This document shows, in pieces, positions 16,134-23,143 of a stretch of DNA of 29,604 nucleotides. Each line of letters begins with the position of its first letter. Position 1 is the first letter of the stretch. The notes under the pieces are model-generated. The model saw nothing but the letters and a program-made list of their open reading frames with translations. It made no database searches and had not been told where the DNA came from. The stretch is from a virus. Location of the stretch: the IMG/VR virus record IMGVR_UViG_3300032516_000127, positions 1 through 29,604 of that record. One strand, written 5' to 3'. Position numbers and translations under genes: made by a program.

Positions 16134-16601
16134 TCATCCCCGCTGCCGTCGGATCCGTTCGCGCCAGCTCGCGAGTCCCGCCTGGCCGCGCTGGGCCTGC
16201 AGGTCCTCTACCAACGCCGCCTGGTACACCTGCCGCGCGATCGTCAAGCCGTTGAGCATCCGCGCGTCTTGCTCTCCCACGCTGCCTGGCCCGGGCAGCC
16301 AGGCCAGCCGCCAGTACGCCCCGAACCCGCTCACCACCAGGTCATGCGTCACCGCGAACCACGCCAGGAGCTCCGTCACCTCGGGATCCCGCGCGATGCG
16401 AACCGGACATTCCGTCAGTTCAAGGTCGCCGTCGACCCAGACGACGGTGGATCCGTCTCCGCCATCGCAGCCTCGCTCACGGGCGTACCCGCCGGCGCGG
16501 CACCGTTCGCAGCTGTCCCCGGTCTCGGCCCATCCACTGCCGGGCCGCTCGCGTCGAGCGCGCCGGAGGAACGCGTCGAATCGGACGGCGACCCGGAGGC
16601 T
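16134..16601 (-). CDS. Tail assembly chaperone GT: T extension made by -1 frameshift
   Basis: This frame is joined to the gpG-like frame by slippage at 16607-16601. The fusion is 139 residues of G plus 155 from here, about 294 in all. After the shift it reads SLRVAVRFDAFLRRARRERP, then a cysteine set (C170, C173, C184, C204 in fusion numbering) that could bind zinc, then VVWVDGDLELTECPVRIARDPEV and a helical end. The frame has no stop from the slip site to 16134. Its only own start candidate is GTG 16379, which has a poor ribosome site and would lose the cysteine part. In lambda the GT fusion recruits tape measure and tube during tail assembly; the tape measure starts nine bases downstream here. 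Confidence 0.85.
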   Translation of the reverse strand, partial: SLRVAVRFDAFLRRARRERPGSGWAETGDSCERCRAGGYARERGCDGGDGSTVVWVDGDLELTECPVRIARDPEVTELLAWFAVTHDLVVSGFGAYWRLAWLPGPGSVGEQDARMLNGLTIARQVYQAALVEDLQAQRGQAGLASWRERIRRQRG

Positions 16602-17017
16602 TTTCCCACGCGCGCACTCATGCTCGACCCGGACGCGATGGCATACATCAGGTCAATCGCCAGCCGCGGCTCCGTGCCGAAGCAGTCCAGGAGGTCTTTC
16701 CCGGTTGTCATCTCGCGGCCGTCGACCTTGAGTTGGTTAGGCTCCACGGTCACATAGGTTTCGATCGCCGTCCGCACCGTCTGCTCGGTCTCCTGGTCCT
16801 CGCGCGCATGGAGCGCCTGCAGGTCGCGCAGCGCGTCACTCGTCATCGTCTCCGCGGACGTGAGCTCGTGCACTTGTCGTTTTGTAAGCTGGTCAATCGC
16901 ATCCATCTCGCGCCGATGGCGCTCTGATTGCTCGAAGGTCAGCCGCATGACGCGGACGTTGAGGAGGACCTCGCCAATCTGTACCGTCGTCTTGTGGGTC
17001 TTGCTGAGGGTCACCAT
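16415..17017 (-). CDS. Tail assembly chaperone G
   Basis: The unshifted product is 200 residues. Residues 1-139 form the folded part: an N-terminal beta strand pair (TTVQIGEVLLNVRVMRLTFEQ), a charged helical centre and VEPNQLKVDGREMTTGKDLLDCF. After the slip site the zero frame becomes a low-complexity Ala/Ser/Gly/Pro tail, typical for frames that overlap the T extension. Role: tail assembly chaperone expressed between the tail tube and tape measure genes, not expected in the finished virion. AGGAG lies nine bases before the ATG, directly after an 18-bp palindrome that could affect initiation. Confidence 0.85.
   Translation of the reverse strand: MVTLSKTHKTTVQIGEVLLNVRVMRLTFEQSERHRREMDAIDQLTKRQVHELTSAETMTSDALRDLQALHAREDQETEQTVRTAIETYVTVEPNQLKVDGREMTTGKDLLDCFGTEPRLAIDLMYAIASGSSMSARVGKASGSPSDSTRSSGALDASGPAVDGPRPGTAANGAAPAGTPVSEAAMAETDPPSSGSTATLN
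16601..16607 (-). promoter_or_regulatory. -1 ribosomal frameshift site GGGAAAA
   Basis: On the minus strand the heptamer G-GGA-AAA is correctly phased with the gpG-like frame: GGA is codon 138 and AAA codon 139. It matches the X-XXY-YYZ rule and is nearly the lambda G/GT site. A perfect 5-bp hairpin (GCTCG-acg-CGAGC) lies about 42 bases downstream at 16547-16559. A weaker CGTC/GACG stem sits about 13 bases downstream. Neither is proven to stimulate slippage. Confidence 0.88.
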
Positions 17018-17031
17018 GTGGGCACGCTCCT

Positions 17032-17049
17032 GGCCGGATCGATCCGGCC
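17032..17049. repeat. Perfect 18-bp palindrome upstream of chaperone G
   Basis: GGCCGGATCGATCCGGCC is fully self-complementary and ends two bases before the AGGAG of the chaperone gene. As RNA it could fold into a hairpin that limits access to the ribosome site or processes the message; as DNA it could be a dimer-binding operator. Confidence 0.85.
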
Positions 17050-17164
17050 TCTACGGGGTTGTTCTGCCGTCGTGCCTGTCTGGTGCGCCCGCAGGGTGGA
17101 GCCGGCGACCCCCGCGCCTGAATGCGTGGGGCCGCCAGCGGTGCGTGACGCAAATCTGAAGGGT

Positions 17165-17195
17165 GGGACTGGACTTTTTCTGGCCTGCCAGTCCC
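17165..17195. repeat. Inverted repeat with 8-bp perfect arms after the tail tube gene
   Basis: Arms GGGACTGG (17165-17172) and CCAGTCCC (17188-17195) enclose a 15-base loop, about 40 bases past the tail tube stop on the minus strand. No U-tract follows, so it may be a message-stabilising hairpin or a weak attenuator rather than a full terminator. Confidence 0.75.
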
Positions 17196-17234
17196 GTCAG
17201 GCCGTGCGCCAGCGACGCTGCGCGCGCGGTATCG

Positions 17235-18404
17235 CTATGCCAGCGCGAATTTGAGTTCGTCGTTCAGCCCGTCGGCGGTCTCGCAGCACACGCCCTTGAA
17301 CGGCCATGTGGGCACACCATCCGGGTCATCATCTTCGGGCACCGAGAAATCTACCGCCGGCGCATAGAGGGCGATGATATTGCCCTCGGTGAACCCGGTC
17401 TGCTTGTGGATCGCGACGCGCGTGCCGGCCTCTGCCAGGTCGTAGATGACCGCCTCGTCACCCACTAGGGCGTCAAGGCCGAGAGTTATGTCTCGAGTCC
17501 CGGTCATCAGGATGCCCTCGGCAGATGAGTACCCATAGGAGTTCTCACGCAGCGCGACGCCCGTGCTGATCTCCACGTCCAGCTTGATGAACTTGTACGC
17601 GGCACCGCCGACATAGAGTTCGCCAGTGAGACCCGAGGGGGGGTTCTGCGCGCCCACGGTCGTGAAGGCCGCGGGCTTGGTGGGCGCCGGCGTGACTTGG
17701 GTCTTGGCCTTGAACGTAGCCGTCAGCCGGGCTTCGTCGTTCTGCGCAAACGAAAACCCCAGCTTCTCGCAGACGGCGCCTTTGATGATCTTGGAATGGG
17801 TCGTGTCGGCAGTCCGGTAGTGCCCGAAGGCCAGCGAGGACGCTACCGCCGAGGTCAGTTTGTATGTACAGCAACCCTTGACCGCATCGCCGGTGGCCGG
17901 CGCTTGAGGCAGCGCCGGCGTCACGGTCAATGCCAGCGTGTTGATGGCGGCGATCCACCGCACGTATTTGCCGGGGAACGTGCCGCCCGTGCAGGCCACC
18001 AGGATCGCTTGCCCCACGACGAGCCCCGTTGCGGAGGCCACCGTGAAGACCGTGGTCGTGGGGGCGGGCGAGGCCGCCACCGTCGTCGCCAGCGTGACGT
18101 TGCTCTTGGCGCCCATCGCGTGTTCCAGAATAGGGTCACATTCCGCGAGCGTGTTGAGGGTGCCGCTCGGCTGAATGAGGGCCTCAAGGGAGGCCCCCGC
18201 CGAGGCGCGCCGGTCCAAACGCATCGCCACGCCAGGGCTCACCTTCTTCGCCGGGCTATTCACCCGGTTGAATGGGCTGAAGCTCGGCTTGAAATTAATG
18301 TGCCGCATCGCATGGGTGGCCACCAGCGTGGGTGGCACGCCGTATGATGTTTCGGTCGCCACGAAGAGTTGTACCAGTCGTCCGACCACTAGCGTTTCAG
18401 CCAT
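17235..18404 (-). CDS. Major tail (tube) protein
   Basis: A 389-residue protein just upstream of the G/GT pair, the usual place of the tube subunit. The N-terminus (VGRLVQLFVATETSYGVPPTL), the following beta-rich region and the C-terminus (ITLGLDALVGDEAVIYDLAEAGTRVAI, VDFSVPEDDDPDGVPTWPF) fit long tube proteins of siphophages. Residues about 113-177 are an inserted beta domain (TVFTVASATGLVVGQAILVA, TGDAVKG), probably exposed on the tube surface. It starts four bases after the previous stop, with GAGGAG inside the end of that gene. The gap and hairpins after it may help make tube far in excess of chaperone. No other gene nearby fits the tube better. Confidence 0.82.
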   Translation of the reverse strand: MAETLVVGRLVQLFVATETSYGVPPTLVATHAMRHINFKPSFSPFNRVNSPAKKVSPGVAMRLDRRASAGASLEALIQPSGTLNTLAECDPILEHAMGAKSNVTLATTVAASPAPTTTVFTVASATGLVVGQAILVACTGGTFPGKYVRWIAAINTLALTVTPALPQAPATGDAVKGCCTYKLTSAVASSLAFGHYRTADTTHSKIIKGAVCEKLGFSFAQNDEARLTATFKAKTQVTPAPTKPAAFTTVGAQNPPSGLTGELYVGGAAYKFIKLDVEISTGVALRENSYGYSSAEGILMTGTRDITLGLDALVGDEAVIYDLAEAGTRVAIHKQTGFTEGNIIALYAPAVDFSVPEDDDPDGVPTWPFKGVCCETADGLNDELKFALA

Positions 18405-18408
18405 GGCT

Positions 18409-18660
18409 CTACTCCTCTGTCGCCGGACTCGCCGGCACGTCCGTCGTCTCTGCGCTCATCGGCGACCGCCGGCGGCGCGGGGCCTCCGCAATGTCGGGCG
18501 AAAGGGCCTCGAACCAGTCCGGATGTACCACATCCGCCAGCACACCACCGCAGGGCAGACGCTCATCCAGGTCGACGACTTGACCAACAATCAGATTCAT
18601 CCCGTAGTCGGGGGCCGTGACGCGGGCGCCGCCGATGAGCTTGCATCGCATCTGTCGCAT
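18409..18660 (-). CDS. Small unknown protein before the tail tube
   Basis: An 83-residue protein starting MRQMRCKLIGGARVTAPDYG. It has a short beta-rich core (LIVGQVVDLDERLPCGGVLADVV), an aromatic helix (HPDWFEAL) and an Arg-rich then acidic/Ala-rich disordered end. The start is decided by GAGGAG six bases before this ATG; the open frame continues upstream to 18744 but would overlap the terminator gene. Similar short proteins of unknown role are common between head-tail and tube genes. It may be a minor joining or tail-completion factor. Confidence 0.7.
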   Translation of the reverse strand: MRQMRCKLIGGARVTAPDYGMNLIVGQVVDLDERLPCGGVLADVVHPDWFEALSPDIAEAPRRRRSPMSAETTDVPASPATEE

Positions 18661-18683
18661 CGTCGTCTCCTCGTCCCGGTGCG

Positions 18684-19178
18684 CTAGGCGTCCGGCGCAC
18701 CGAAGGTCCGATACAGGTGGATCTCGATGTCGATGATCGCCCACACCGCCGCGCCCCCAATCGACCCGTCCATGGTGCGCGTCACGATGCGCGTGTCCAC
18801 CGCCCGCCCGCCGCGGCTGATGTCGATGGTGATCGCCCGTTCCACGTCGGCGCAGCCACGCAGGTAGGTGCGCATCCGGCTATTGTCGTCGGTAGGATCG
18901 GACTCGCCGACCCAGTGAATCGCGATGGGCCAGATGAGACGTACCCGACTCGACTTCTGATAGTCCCACGCCTCTGGCTTGACCTGGAGAATGACGATCG
19001 GTCGCGGGCCGTTGTTTGACTTGATCAGTTCGTTGACGTTCTGATCGGGATCGAGCTTGACCGCCACACTCGTCACGGTGTAGTGGTAGCCGCTCGCGAC
19101 GGCCATGCCTCGCAAGGCCGTCTGCAGGTGCTGCGCGATCAGATAGTCGATAGGCTCACTCACTGAACGGCCCCTCAC
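18684..19178 (-). CDS. Tail terminator candidate (gpU-like)
   Basis: A protein of 164 or 159 residues between the gpZ-like gene and the tube gene, the lambda Z-U-V order. It is alpha/beta: an N-terminal helix (IDYLIAQHLQTALRGM), then strands (HYTVTSVAVKLD, RPIVILQVKPEAW, VRLIWPIAIHWVGES), a helix (LRGCADVERAI) and C-terminal strands (AAVWAIIDIEIHLYRTFG). This fits the fold of tail terminators, which cap the tube when length is reached. The start is ambiguous: GTG 19178 and GTG 19163 each follow a GGGG ribosome-like site, because a 15-bp duplication copied the start region. It overlaps the upstream gene by 23 or 8 bases. Confidence 0.7.
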   Translation of the reverse strand: MRGRSVSEPIDYLIAQHLQTALRGMAVASGYHYTVTSVAVKLDPDQNVNELIKSNNGPRPIVILQVKPEAWDYQKSSRVRLIWPIAIHWVGESDPTDDNSRMRTYLRGCADVERAITIDISRGGRAVDTRIVTRTMDGSIGGAAVWAIIDIEIHLYRTFGAPDA

Positions 19179-19791
19179 TGAACGTCCCCTTCAGGAGGAG
19201 GCGCTTCATCTGGTGGGCGAACTCGGTGTCGAACGCTTCCTTCGTGCGCGCCATCCCCATCGGGCGGTACTTCGCGAAGACGTGCCCGAGCGACGGGCCG
19301 TAGAGTTCCACGATTGGGAGATTCGGACTCCAGGCGCCGCGACTCTTCCGCTGACTGAGGGCGCCCATGACCCGCCCCGTCCGCGATCCGGCCTTCCCGG
19401 CGCGACGGAAAACGCCCCGGTGTCCACTCTCCATGGTCGCCAGAAACGCATCTGGCAGCCGGCCTTTCCCTGTGGGCAGCCGGTAGCTGACGCCACGCCC
19501 CCGGCCCCGTGAGGGCTCCGGGCCTGTCGCCTTGAAATCCTTCAGAGGAATGCGCTGGAGGCCAGCCTTGAATGTGGCCTCCGCACGCGCCAACGTGGCT
19601 TGGCTGATGGGCATGGCGTCGCGCACGACGCCCACCCGAAGGCCGGTGTCGCGCGCGATTTCGCGGGACATGACTGTGCGGCCACTGGTGATGGCGCGGT
19701 TCATGGCCCACACCGCCCCGCGCATCGCCTTGGCCGACAGGCCGGCCAGGTCCGCTACGACCGCGTCCGCGCCTTCTACGCTGATGTTCAT
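19156..19791 (-). CDS. Minor tail protein Z-like
   Basis: A 211-residue protein resembling the lambda gpZ family, which helps finish the tail end that joins the head. It has an N-terminal helical part (VADLAGLSAKAMRGAVWAMNRAITSGRTVMSREIA), a basic loop-rich middle (EPSRGRGRGVSYRLPTGKGRLPDAF) and HRGVFRRAGKAG, features seen in the family. The C-terminal GPSLGHVFAKYRP and helix AFDTEFAHQMKRLL also match its usual layout, and length fits lambda gpZ (about 190). Its C-terminus ends in a short duplicated FSEG motif caused by the 15-bp duplication. The ribosome site is weak, and the previous stop is eight bases before the ATG. Confidence 0.78.
   Translation of the reverse strand: MNISVEGADAVVADLAGLSAKAMRGAVWAMNRAITSGRTVMSREIARDTGLRVGVVRDAMPISQATLARAEATFKAGLQRIPLKDFKATGPEPSRGRGRGVSYRLPTGKGRLPDAFLATMESGHRGVFRRAGKAGSRTGRVMGALSQRKSRGAWSPNLPIVELYGPSLGHVFAKYRPMGMARTKEAFDTEFAHQMKRLLLKGTFSEGPFSE
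19160..19189 (-). repeat. 15-bp tandem duplication carrying two start sites
   Basis: Two copies (19189-19175 and 19174-19160 on the minus strand) of GGGGACGTTCAGTGA differ at one base. Each contains a purine-rich ribosome-like site and a GTG in the same frame of the tail terminator gene. In the upstream gene the same bases encode the repeated TFSEG/PFSE end. Confidence 0.85.
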
Positions 19792-19799
19792 GGCTCTGG

Positions 19800-20135
19800 C
19801 TACTGCTGCACCACGATGACTCGAAATAGATCAGCTTCGGTGCGCTCGAGCCCGTCCACCCGCCACATGCGGGTAGGCCCGCCCTCCATCTCCGCCGCGA
19901 GGATCACGGTCCCGCGTGGGACCGCGTCCAGCACCGCGGTGCGGGGAATCGCCAGCACGCGACGCGGGTCCCGGCGCACCAGGTCCGTGCCGAACGGCTG
20001 GGCCTCCTCGAGCGCCCGCACCCACACACCCGTGGTCGTAACGGGGTTGCTCAGAGGTAGTGTGACCGTGGCAGGCACACCGAACGCGTCTTGCACTAGC
20101 ACGCATGTCAGCGCCCGCAACGGCCCCAGGTCCAT
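19800..20135 (-). CDS. Head-tail connector/stopper candidate
   Basis: A 111-residue beta-rich protein between the decoration protein and the gpZ-like gene. Strands include CVLVQDAFGVPATVTLPL, TTTGVWVRAL, PRGTVILAAEMEGGP and MWRVDGLERTEADLFRVIVVQ. The last element, a WRVDG strand followed by a strand ending the protein, is typical of small head-completion or stopper proteins of the lambda FII type. Size fits (FII is about 117 residues). AGAGG lies six bases before the ATG. Assignment rests on position and secondary-structure pattern, not on a signature motif. Confidence 0.6.
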   Translation of the reverse strand: MDLGPLRALTCVLVQDAFGVPATVTLPLSNPVTTTGVWVRALEEAQPFGTDLVRRDPRRVLAIPRTAVLDAVPRGTVILAAEMEGGPTRMWRVDGLERTEADLFRVIVVQQ

Positions 20136-20144
20136 GCACGGCCT

Positions 20145-20807
20145 CTACGCGACCGTGACGACGTTCTTCGACACCACTGTCCAGTGGAGGTTGTACGCCA
20201 GCAACGTGATCGCGGAGCCGACGTACGCGCCGAAGGTCGCGGTGTTCTTGCCCCCGCCCGTGACGCCATCATCCAGGAGTCCCGTGGCCGTGATCACGTG
20301 TGCCCAGGCCGATCCGTTGATAACGTGGATTACGGTCCCGGCCTGCGCCGCCATGGGCGCCGCGAGGGTGATCGCCGCCGCCGACCCCTTCGTCAGCGCG
20401 ACAACTCCCTGCGCGATGGTGATCGCACCGTCACCCGCGATGGTCGTGATCGCCAACAGCGGGCCCACGGTCACCGGCGATACCCCATTCAGCCGCACGA
20501 CCCCCGTGGACGTCGGGTTCGCCGCAACCGCCGTCGCCACGCCGACGAACTGGCCCAGCGACGCGTCGGAGTCGCACCGCTTGTTGCTGTTGTCCCAGTA
20601 GATCTTCTGGCCGACGGTCCACGCCTGCGCGCTCGTCTTCGCGAGCGTCCAGACGCCGTCGAGGGCGAACTCACCCGCGACGGTGCTCAGCACCGTGCCG
20701 AGCGAGACGCCGAAGATCGCCCCGACCAGGGCGCCCGTTCCGGGCGTGCGATCATAGGGCGCGGTCAGGGTGAGAATCTTGCCCGGCTGCACGTAATTGG
20801 TCGCCAT
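20145..20807 (-). CDS. Capsid decoration/cement protein (DUF2190-like) with C-terminal extension
   Basis: A 220-residue protein right after the capsid gene. Residues 1 to about 108 match the DUF2190 cement pattern: MATNYVQPGKILTLTAPYDRT, GALVGAIFGVSLGT, GVWTLAKTSAQAWTVGQKIYWD, then LGQFVGVATAVAA and GVVRLNG. DUF2190 proteins are usually about 110 residues and sit on the capsid surface like lambda gpD. The other half (about 112-220) is a separate beta-rich domain (AITIAQGVVALTKGSAAAITLA, GTVIHVING, TATFGAYVGSAITLLAYNLHWTVVS), possibly displayed on the head. AAGGAG lies seven bases before the ATG, and two hairpins lie just upstream. Confidence 0.85.
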   Translation of the reverse strand: MATNYVQPGKILTLTAPYDRTPGTGALVGAIFGVSLGTVLSTVAGEFALDGVWTLAKTSAQAWTVGQKIYWDNSNKRCDSDASLGQFVGVATAVAANPTSTGVVRLNGVSPVTVGPLLAITTIAGDGAITIAQGVVALTKGSAAAITLAAPMAAQAGTVIHVINGSAWAHVITATGLLDDGVTGGGKNTATFGAYVGSAITLLAYNLHWTVVSKNVVTVA

Positions 20808-20906
20808 CTCACTGCTCCTTTTGCGGGGTTACGGCCCCCCGTGGCCAACGAGGCGCGGGTGGGCGCCGATCAGCACGACCGGCGCCCCGAGAGTCGCGCG
20901 AGTGCA
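20808..20906 (-). other. 99-base gap between capsid and decoration genes with two hairpins
   Basis: Hairpin one has perfect 8-bp arms GGGCGCCG (20861-20868) and CGGCGCCC (20880-20887) with an 11-base loop. Hairpin two has CGGGG (20824-20828) and CCCCG (20837-20841). Neither has a downstream U-tract on the minus strand, so they look like message-stability or attenuation elements, not standard terminators. Confidence 0.75.
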
Positions 20907-22868
20907 CTAGGCTCCGGCGTTGGTGAGCGCGCCTCTGAAGTCGACCGCGGCCACGCCGTAGTCGAAGCGCACCTTCATTTCAGCGCCGTCGGTGTTCCAG
21001 CCGTCCTTCGTCTCCAGGACTGGGCTCGCCTGCCCCTCGAGGAACGCCACCTCGAGAACGGGCGCGACACTCGGGTCGGCGAACAGATACCGGCGCGTGC
21101 CCGTAATCCGCGGGCTGTCGACGATGTCGCGGAACAGGTTCTGCGCCATGTTCGGGCGCTGCAGTTTGTTCGCGGTATCGGGATCGTACTGCGCGGCGTT
21201 GATCACGCGGGCCGTGCCCCCGAGCGTGATCGGCACGAGCAGGACCGCCGGCCGGAGGTCGAGGTACTGATGGCCCCACGGGTCCGTCTGGCTCGCCATC
21301 CCCTGACGGTCCAGGTCAAGCGCCACGGCCGAGAGGGCCGCGCCCGTGGTCAGGTTCGCATGCGCCGCCGCATCGAAGAGCGGCGCGCTGCCCATCGTCG
21401 GGCCGAGGTTGCTGTTGAGGGCCAACAGGGCGTAGACGTCCACCTCCACTGAGAGCCCAGCCGCACGGCCGAGCATCGTGAGCAGGCGCGCGAACGCGCC
21501 CATGTCGTCGTTGACGATCATCTGTCGCGAGACGTTGATGATGTTGCCCTTCGTCGTCGCGGTGATCGACGCTTTCTCAGCATCGCTGATCGCCTTGTTC
21601 TTGAACTCGCCGTTCTCATTGAGGGCGTCGAGCGCCCCGAACGAGCCCATGCGATACCGGTTGTGGGCGCGGAAGTCACTCACGGTGCCCCGCGCGCAGA
21701 ACTTCGACCAGGTGTCCGGCTGCGTGGCGTAGGCCGCCTGCAGCACCTTGTGCATGGTGTTCTCGAGCAGCGTCGCGAAGTCGCTGGTCGACTGCGTGAT
21801 GTCCCGGCGCACGAACGCCTCCGACACGATCCGCATCTTGTCGAGCCCGCGTGTCGAGATGTTCAGTCGACGCAGGCACTCGCGCGCCACGTCCACGAGC
21901 GTCATCCCGCGGAACTCACCCGGGTCGCCCGCGTCCTTCACGTCGGTGCCGGCCTTGGCCAGCAACCAGCTCGTGACGCCCCGCAGGAACTTGTTACGGG
22001 CGTCCTCCCCCAGTTCCACGCGCACCTGCTGATCGGTCGGGGGCTTCGTGGCGTCGGCCGCGGCCATCTTCGCGAAGACCTCGACCCGCGCGGCGTCGAG
22101 CGTGAGGCCCCGCACGACCAAGTCCTCCGCGACCTTTGGGTCGAGTTTGGCCACGCGCACGATCGTCTGGATACCCGTGATACGCTCGCGCTCAGCGCCC
22201 CGGATCGCCTCCGCGTCGGGGGGCGGCGCCGCGGCCGGCTTCGGCTCGGGCTTCGTCTCGATGGGTTTTGTCTCTTCGGCCATGACTTCCTCCTCTGCCC
22301 GTCGCACAATCACGCACGGGTTTGTTTCCACGTCCTTGACGCTGCGCACGCGAGCGCCCACGTCGGCCCCCATTGGGACCATGCTGATTTCGTAGGGCTC
22401 CCAGTCAACGGCGAGCCTGATCGGAAAGCCATCCTTGGGAACCGCCTGCTCTTCAAACCGATGGACGCGGTAGCCCACGCTCACGTTGCGGATGATCTTG
22501 TCGCGGACATCCTGATAGTACGGTTCCACGTCGGCGCGCTTCGAGAACCGCACCGTCGCGCGGGCCTCGCCCTTGAGCAGCTTCACGGAGTCGTCTTCCA
22601 CGACGCCGATGACGTTGCCGACCTCGTAGGCGCTATGGGCGTTCAAGAGCGGCGCGCCGTGGTTCAGGCGGTCGAGGCGGACGTGTTCCGCGTCCAGAGA
22701 CAACCGCTCCCAGTACCGCTTGCCTGTGTCCCAGTCATAGCGCAGCACGTCGCCGCCAGCCTTCGTCGAGAACGTTACGTCCACGGTGCGCTTGTCGGCG
22801 TCGATCGCGCCCACGTCCGCACGGCGATCGAGCGGCGGCACGGTGATGGCTTGTGGCGTCGGCTTCAT
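20907..22868 (-). CDS. Prohead protease/major capsid protein fusion
   Basis: A 653-residue fusion of two normally separate proteins. Residues about 20-185 are an HK97-type (S78) prohead protease: RLNHGAPLLNAHSAYEVG holds the likely catalytic H78, NVSVGYRV the likely S130, and WEPYEISMVPMGAD the likely third member E160. Residues about 190-300 are charged, Pro/Ala-rich and helical, as expected for a scaffold or delta segment removed in maturation. Residues about 300-653 resemble the Mu gpT-like major head subunit (FATLLENTMHKVLQAAY, RMGSFGALDALNENGEF, YLFADPSVAPVLEVAFLEG). Such fusions are known in other phages. AGGAG eight bases before ATG 22868 decides the start over GTG 22886. Confidence 0.92.
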   Translation of the reverse strand: MKPTPQAITVPPLDRRADVGAIDADKRTVDVTFSTKAGGDVLRYDWDTGKRYWERLSLDAEHVRLDRLNHGAPLLNAHSAYEVGNVIGVVEDDSVKLLKGEARATVRFSKRADVEPYYQDVRDKIIRNVSVGYRVHRFEEQAVPKDGFPIRLAVDWEPYEISMVPMGADVGARVRSVKDVETNPCVIVRRAEEEVMAEETKPIETKPEPKPAAAPPPDAEAIRGAERERITGIQTIVRVAKLDPKVAEDLVVRGLTLDAARVEVFAKMAAADATKPPTDQQVRVELGEDARNKFLRGVTSWLLAKAGTDVKDAGDPGEFRGMTLVDVARECLRRLNISTRGLDKMRIVSEAFVRRDITQSTSDFATLLENTMHKVLQAAYATQPDTWSKFCARGTVSDFRAHNRYRMGSFGALDALNENGEFKNKAISDAEKASITATTKGNIINVSRQMIVNDDMGAFARLLTMLGRAAGLSVEVDVYALLALNSNLGPTMGSAPLFDAAAHANLTTGAALSAVALDLDRQGMASQTDPWGHQYLDLRPAVLLVPITLGGTARVINAAQYDPDTANKLQRPNMAQNLFRDIVDSPRITGTRRYLFADPSVAPVLEVAFLEGQASPVLETKDGWNTDGAEMKVRFDYGVAAVDFRGALTNAGA

Positions 22869-22879
22869 AGGGAGTACTC

Positions 22880-23143
22880 CTACCACTGGCGCGGTGCGCC
22901 CGCATTTGATTGGGACGTAAAATGCTCACCCACGCCGTGGGCGACCTGATCGGCGACGGCCTGTCGCACGACCTCCGGCAGCGATCGTCCTGACGCCAGC
23001 GCCACGTGGCAACATGCGTCGAACAACGGCTCAGGCAGGCGCACGCTCGTGCGCACCATCGGCGTGGCGACGCGCGGGCGGCCGCGGCGACGGTGCATCA
23101 GTTGGTTTGTGAACACCGCGCGGTTCTCGGGGCTGACGATCAC
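22880..23143 (-). CDS. Small ribbon-helix-helix DNA-binding protein
   Basis: An 87-residue protein starting at GTG 23143 in a GTGA overlap with the portal stop; AGGAG lies seven bases before it, which rules out the longer frame to 23227. Residues 29-67 fit a ribbon-helix-helix fold: strand VRTSVRLP, helix EPLFDACCHVALAS, turn GRS and helix LPEVVRQAVADQV. A basic arm (MHRRRGRPR) precedes the strand. Such proteins bind DNA as dimers and are often repressors, or the antitoxin half of toxin pairs, but no toxin partner is adjacent. Position between portal and capsid genes suggests control of late genes or a packaging role; both are inference. Confidence 0.78.
   Translation of the reverse strand: MIVSPENRAVFTNQLMHRRRGRPRVATPMVRTSVRLPEPLFDACCHVALASGRSLPEVVRQAVADQVAHGVGEHFTSQSNAGAPRQW

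Larger units (their letters stand above)
17018..17234 (-). other. 217-base gap between tail tube and chaperone genes
   Basis: No gene is supported here on either strand. It contains two inverted repeats, listed separately, and the chaperone ribosome binding site. No T-run follows either stem, so neither is a classical intrinsic terminator. No convincing -35/-10 promoter was seen. Confidence 0.7.

Noticed and set aside
16134-16379. Independent 81-residue gene starting at GTG 16379
   Set aside because: Poor ribosome site, and the frame is open and sensible upstream to the slippery heptamer; better explained as the T part of the frameshift fusion.
17165-17195. Intrinsic terminator after the tail tube gene
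   Set aside because: The stem is good but no U-tract follows on the coding strand; the T-run lies in the loop of the opposite strand.
20184-22949. Long plus-strand frames opposite capsid and decoration genes
   Set aside because: Shadows of strongly supported minus-strand structural genes.
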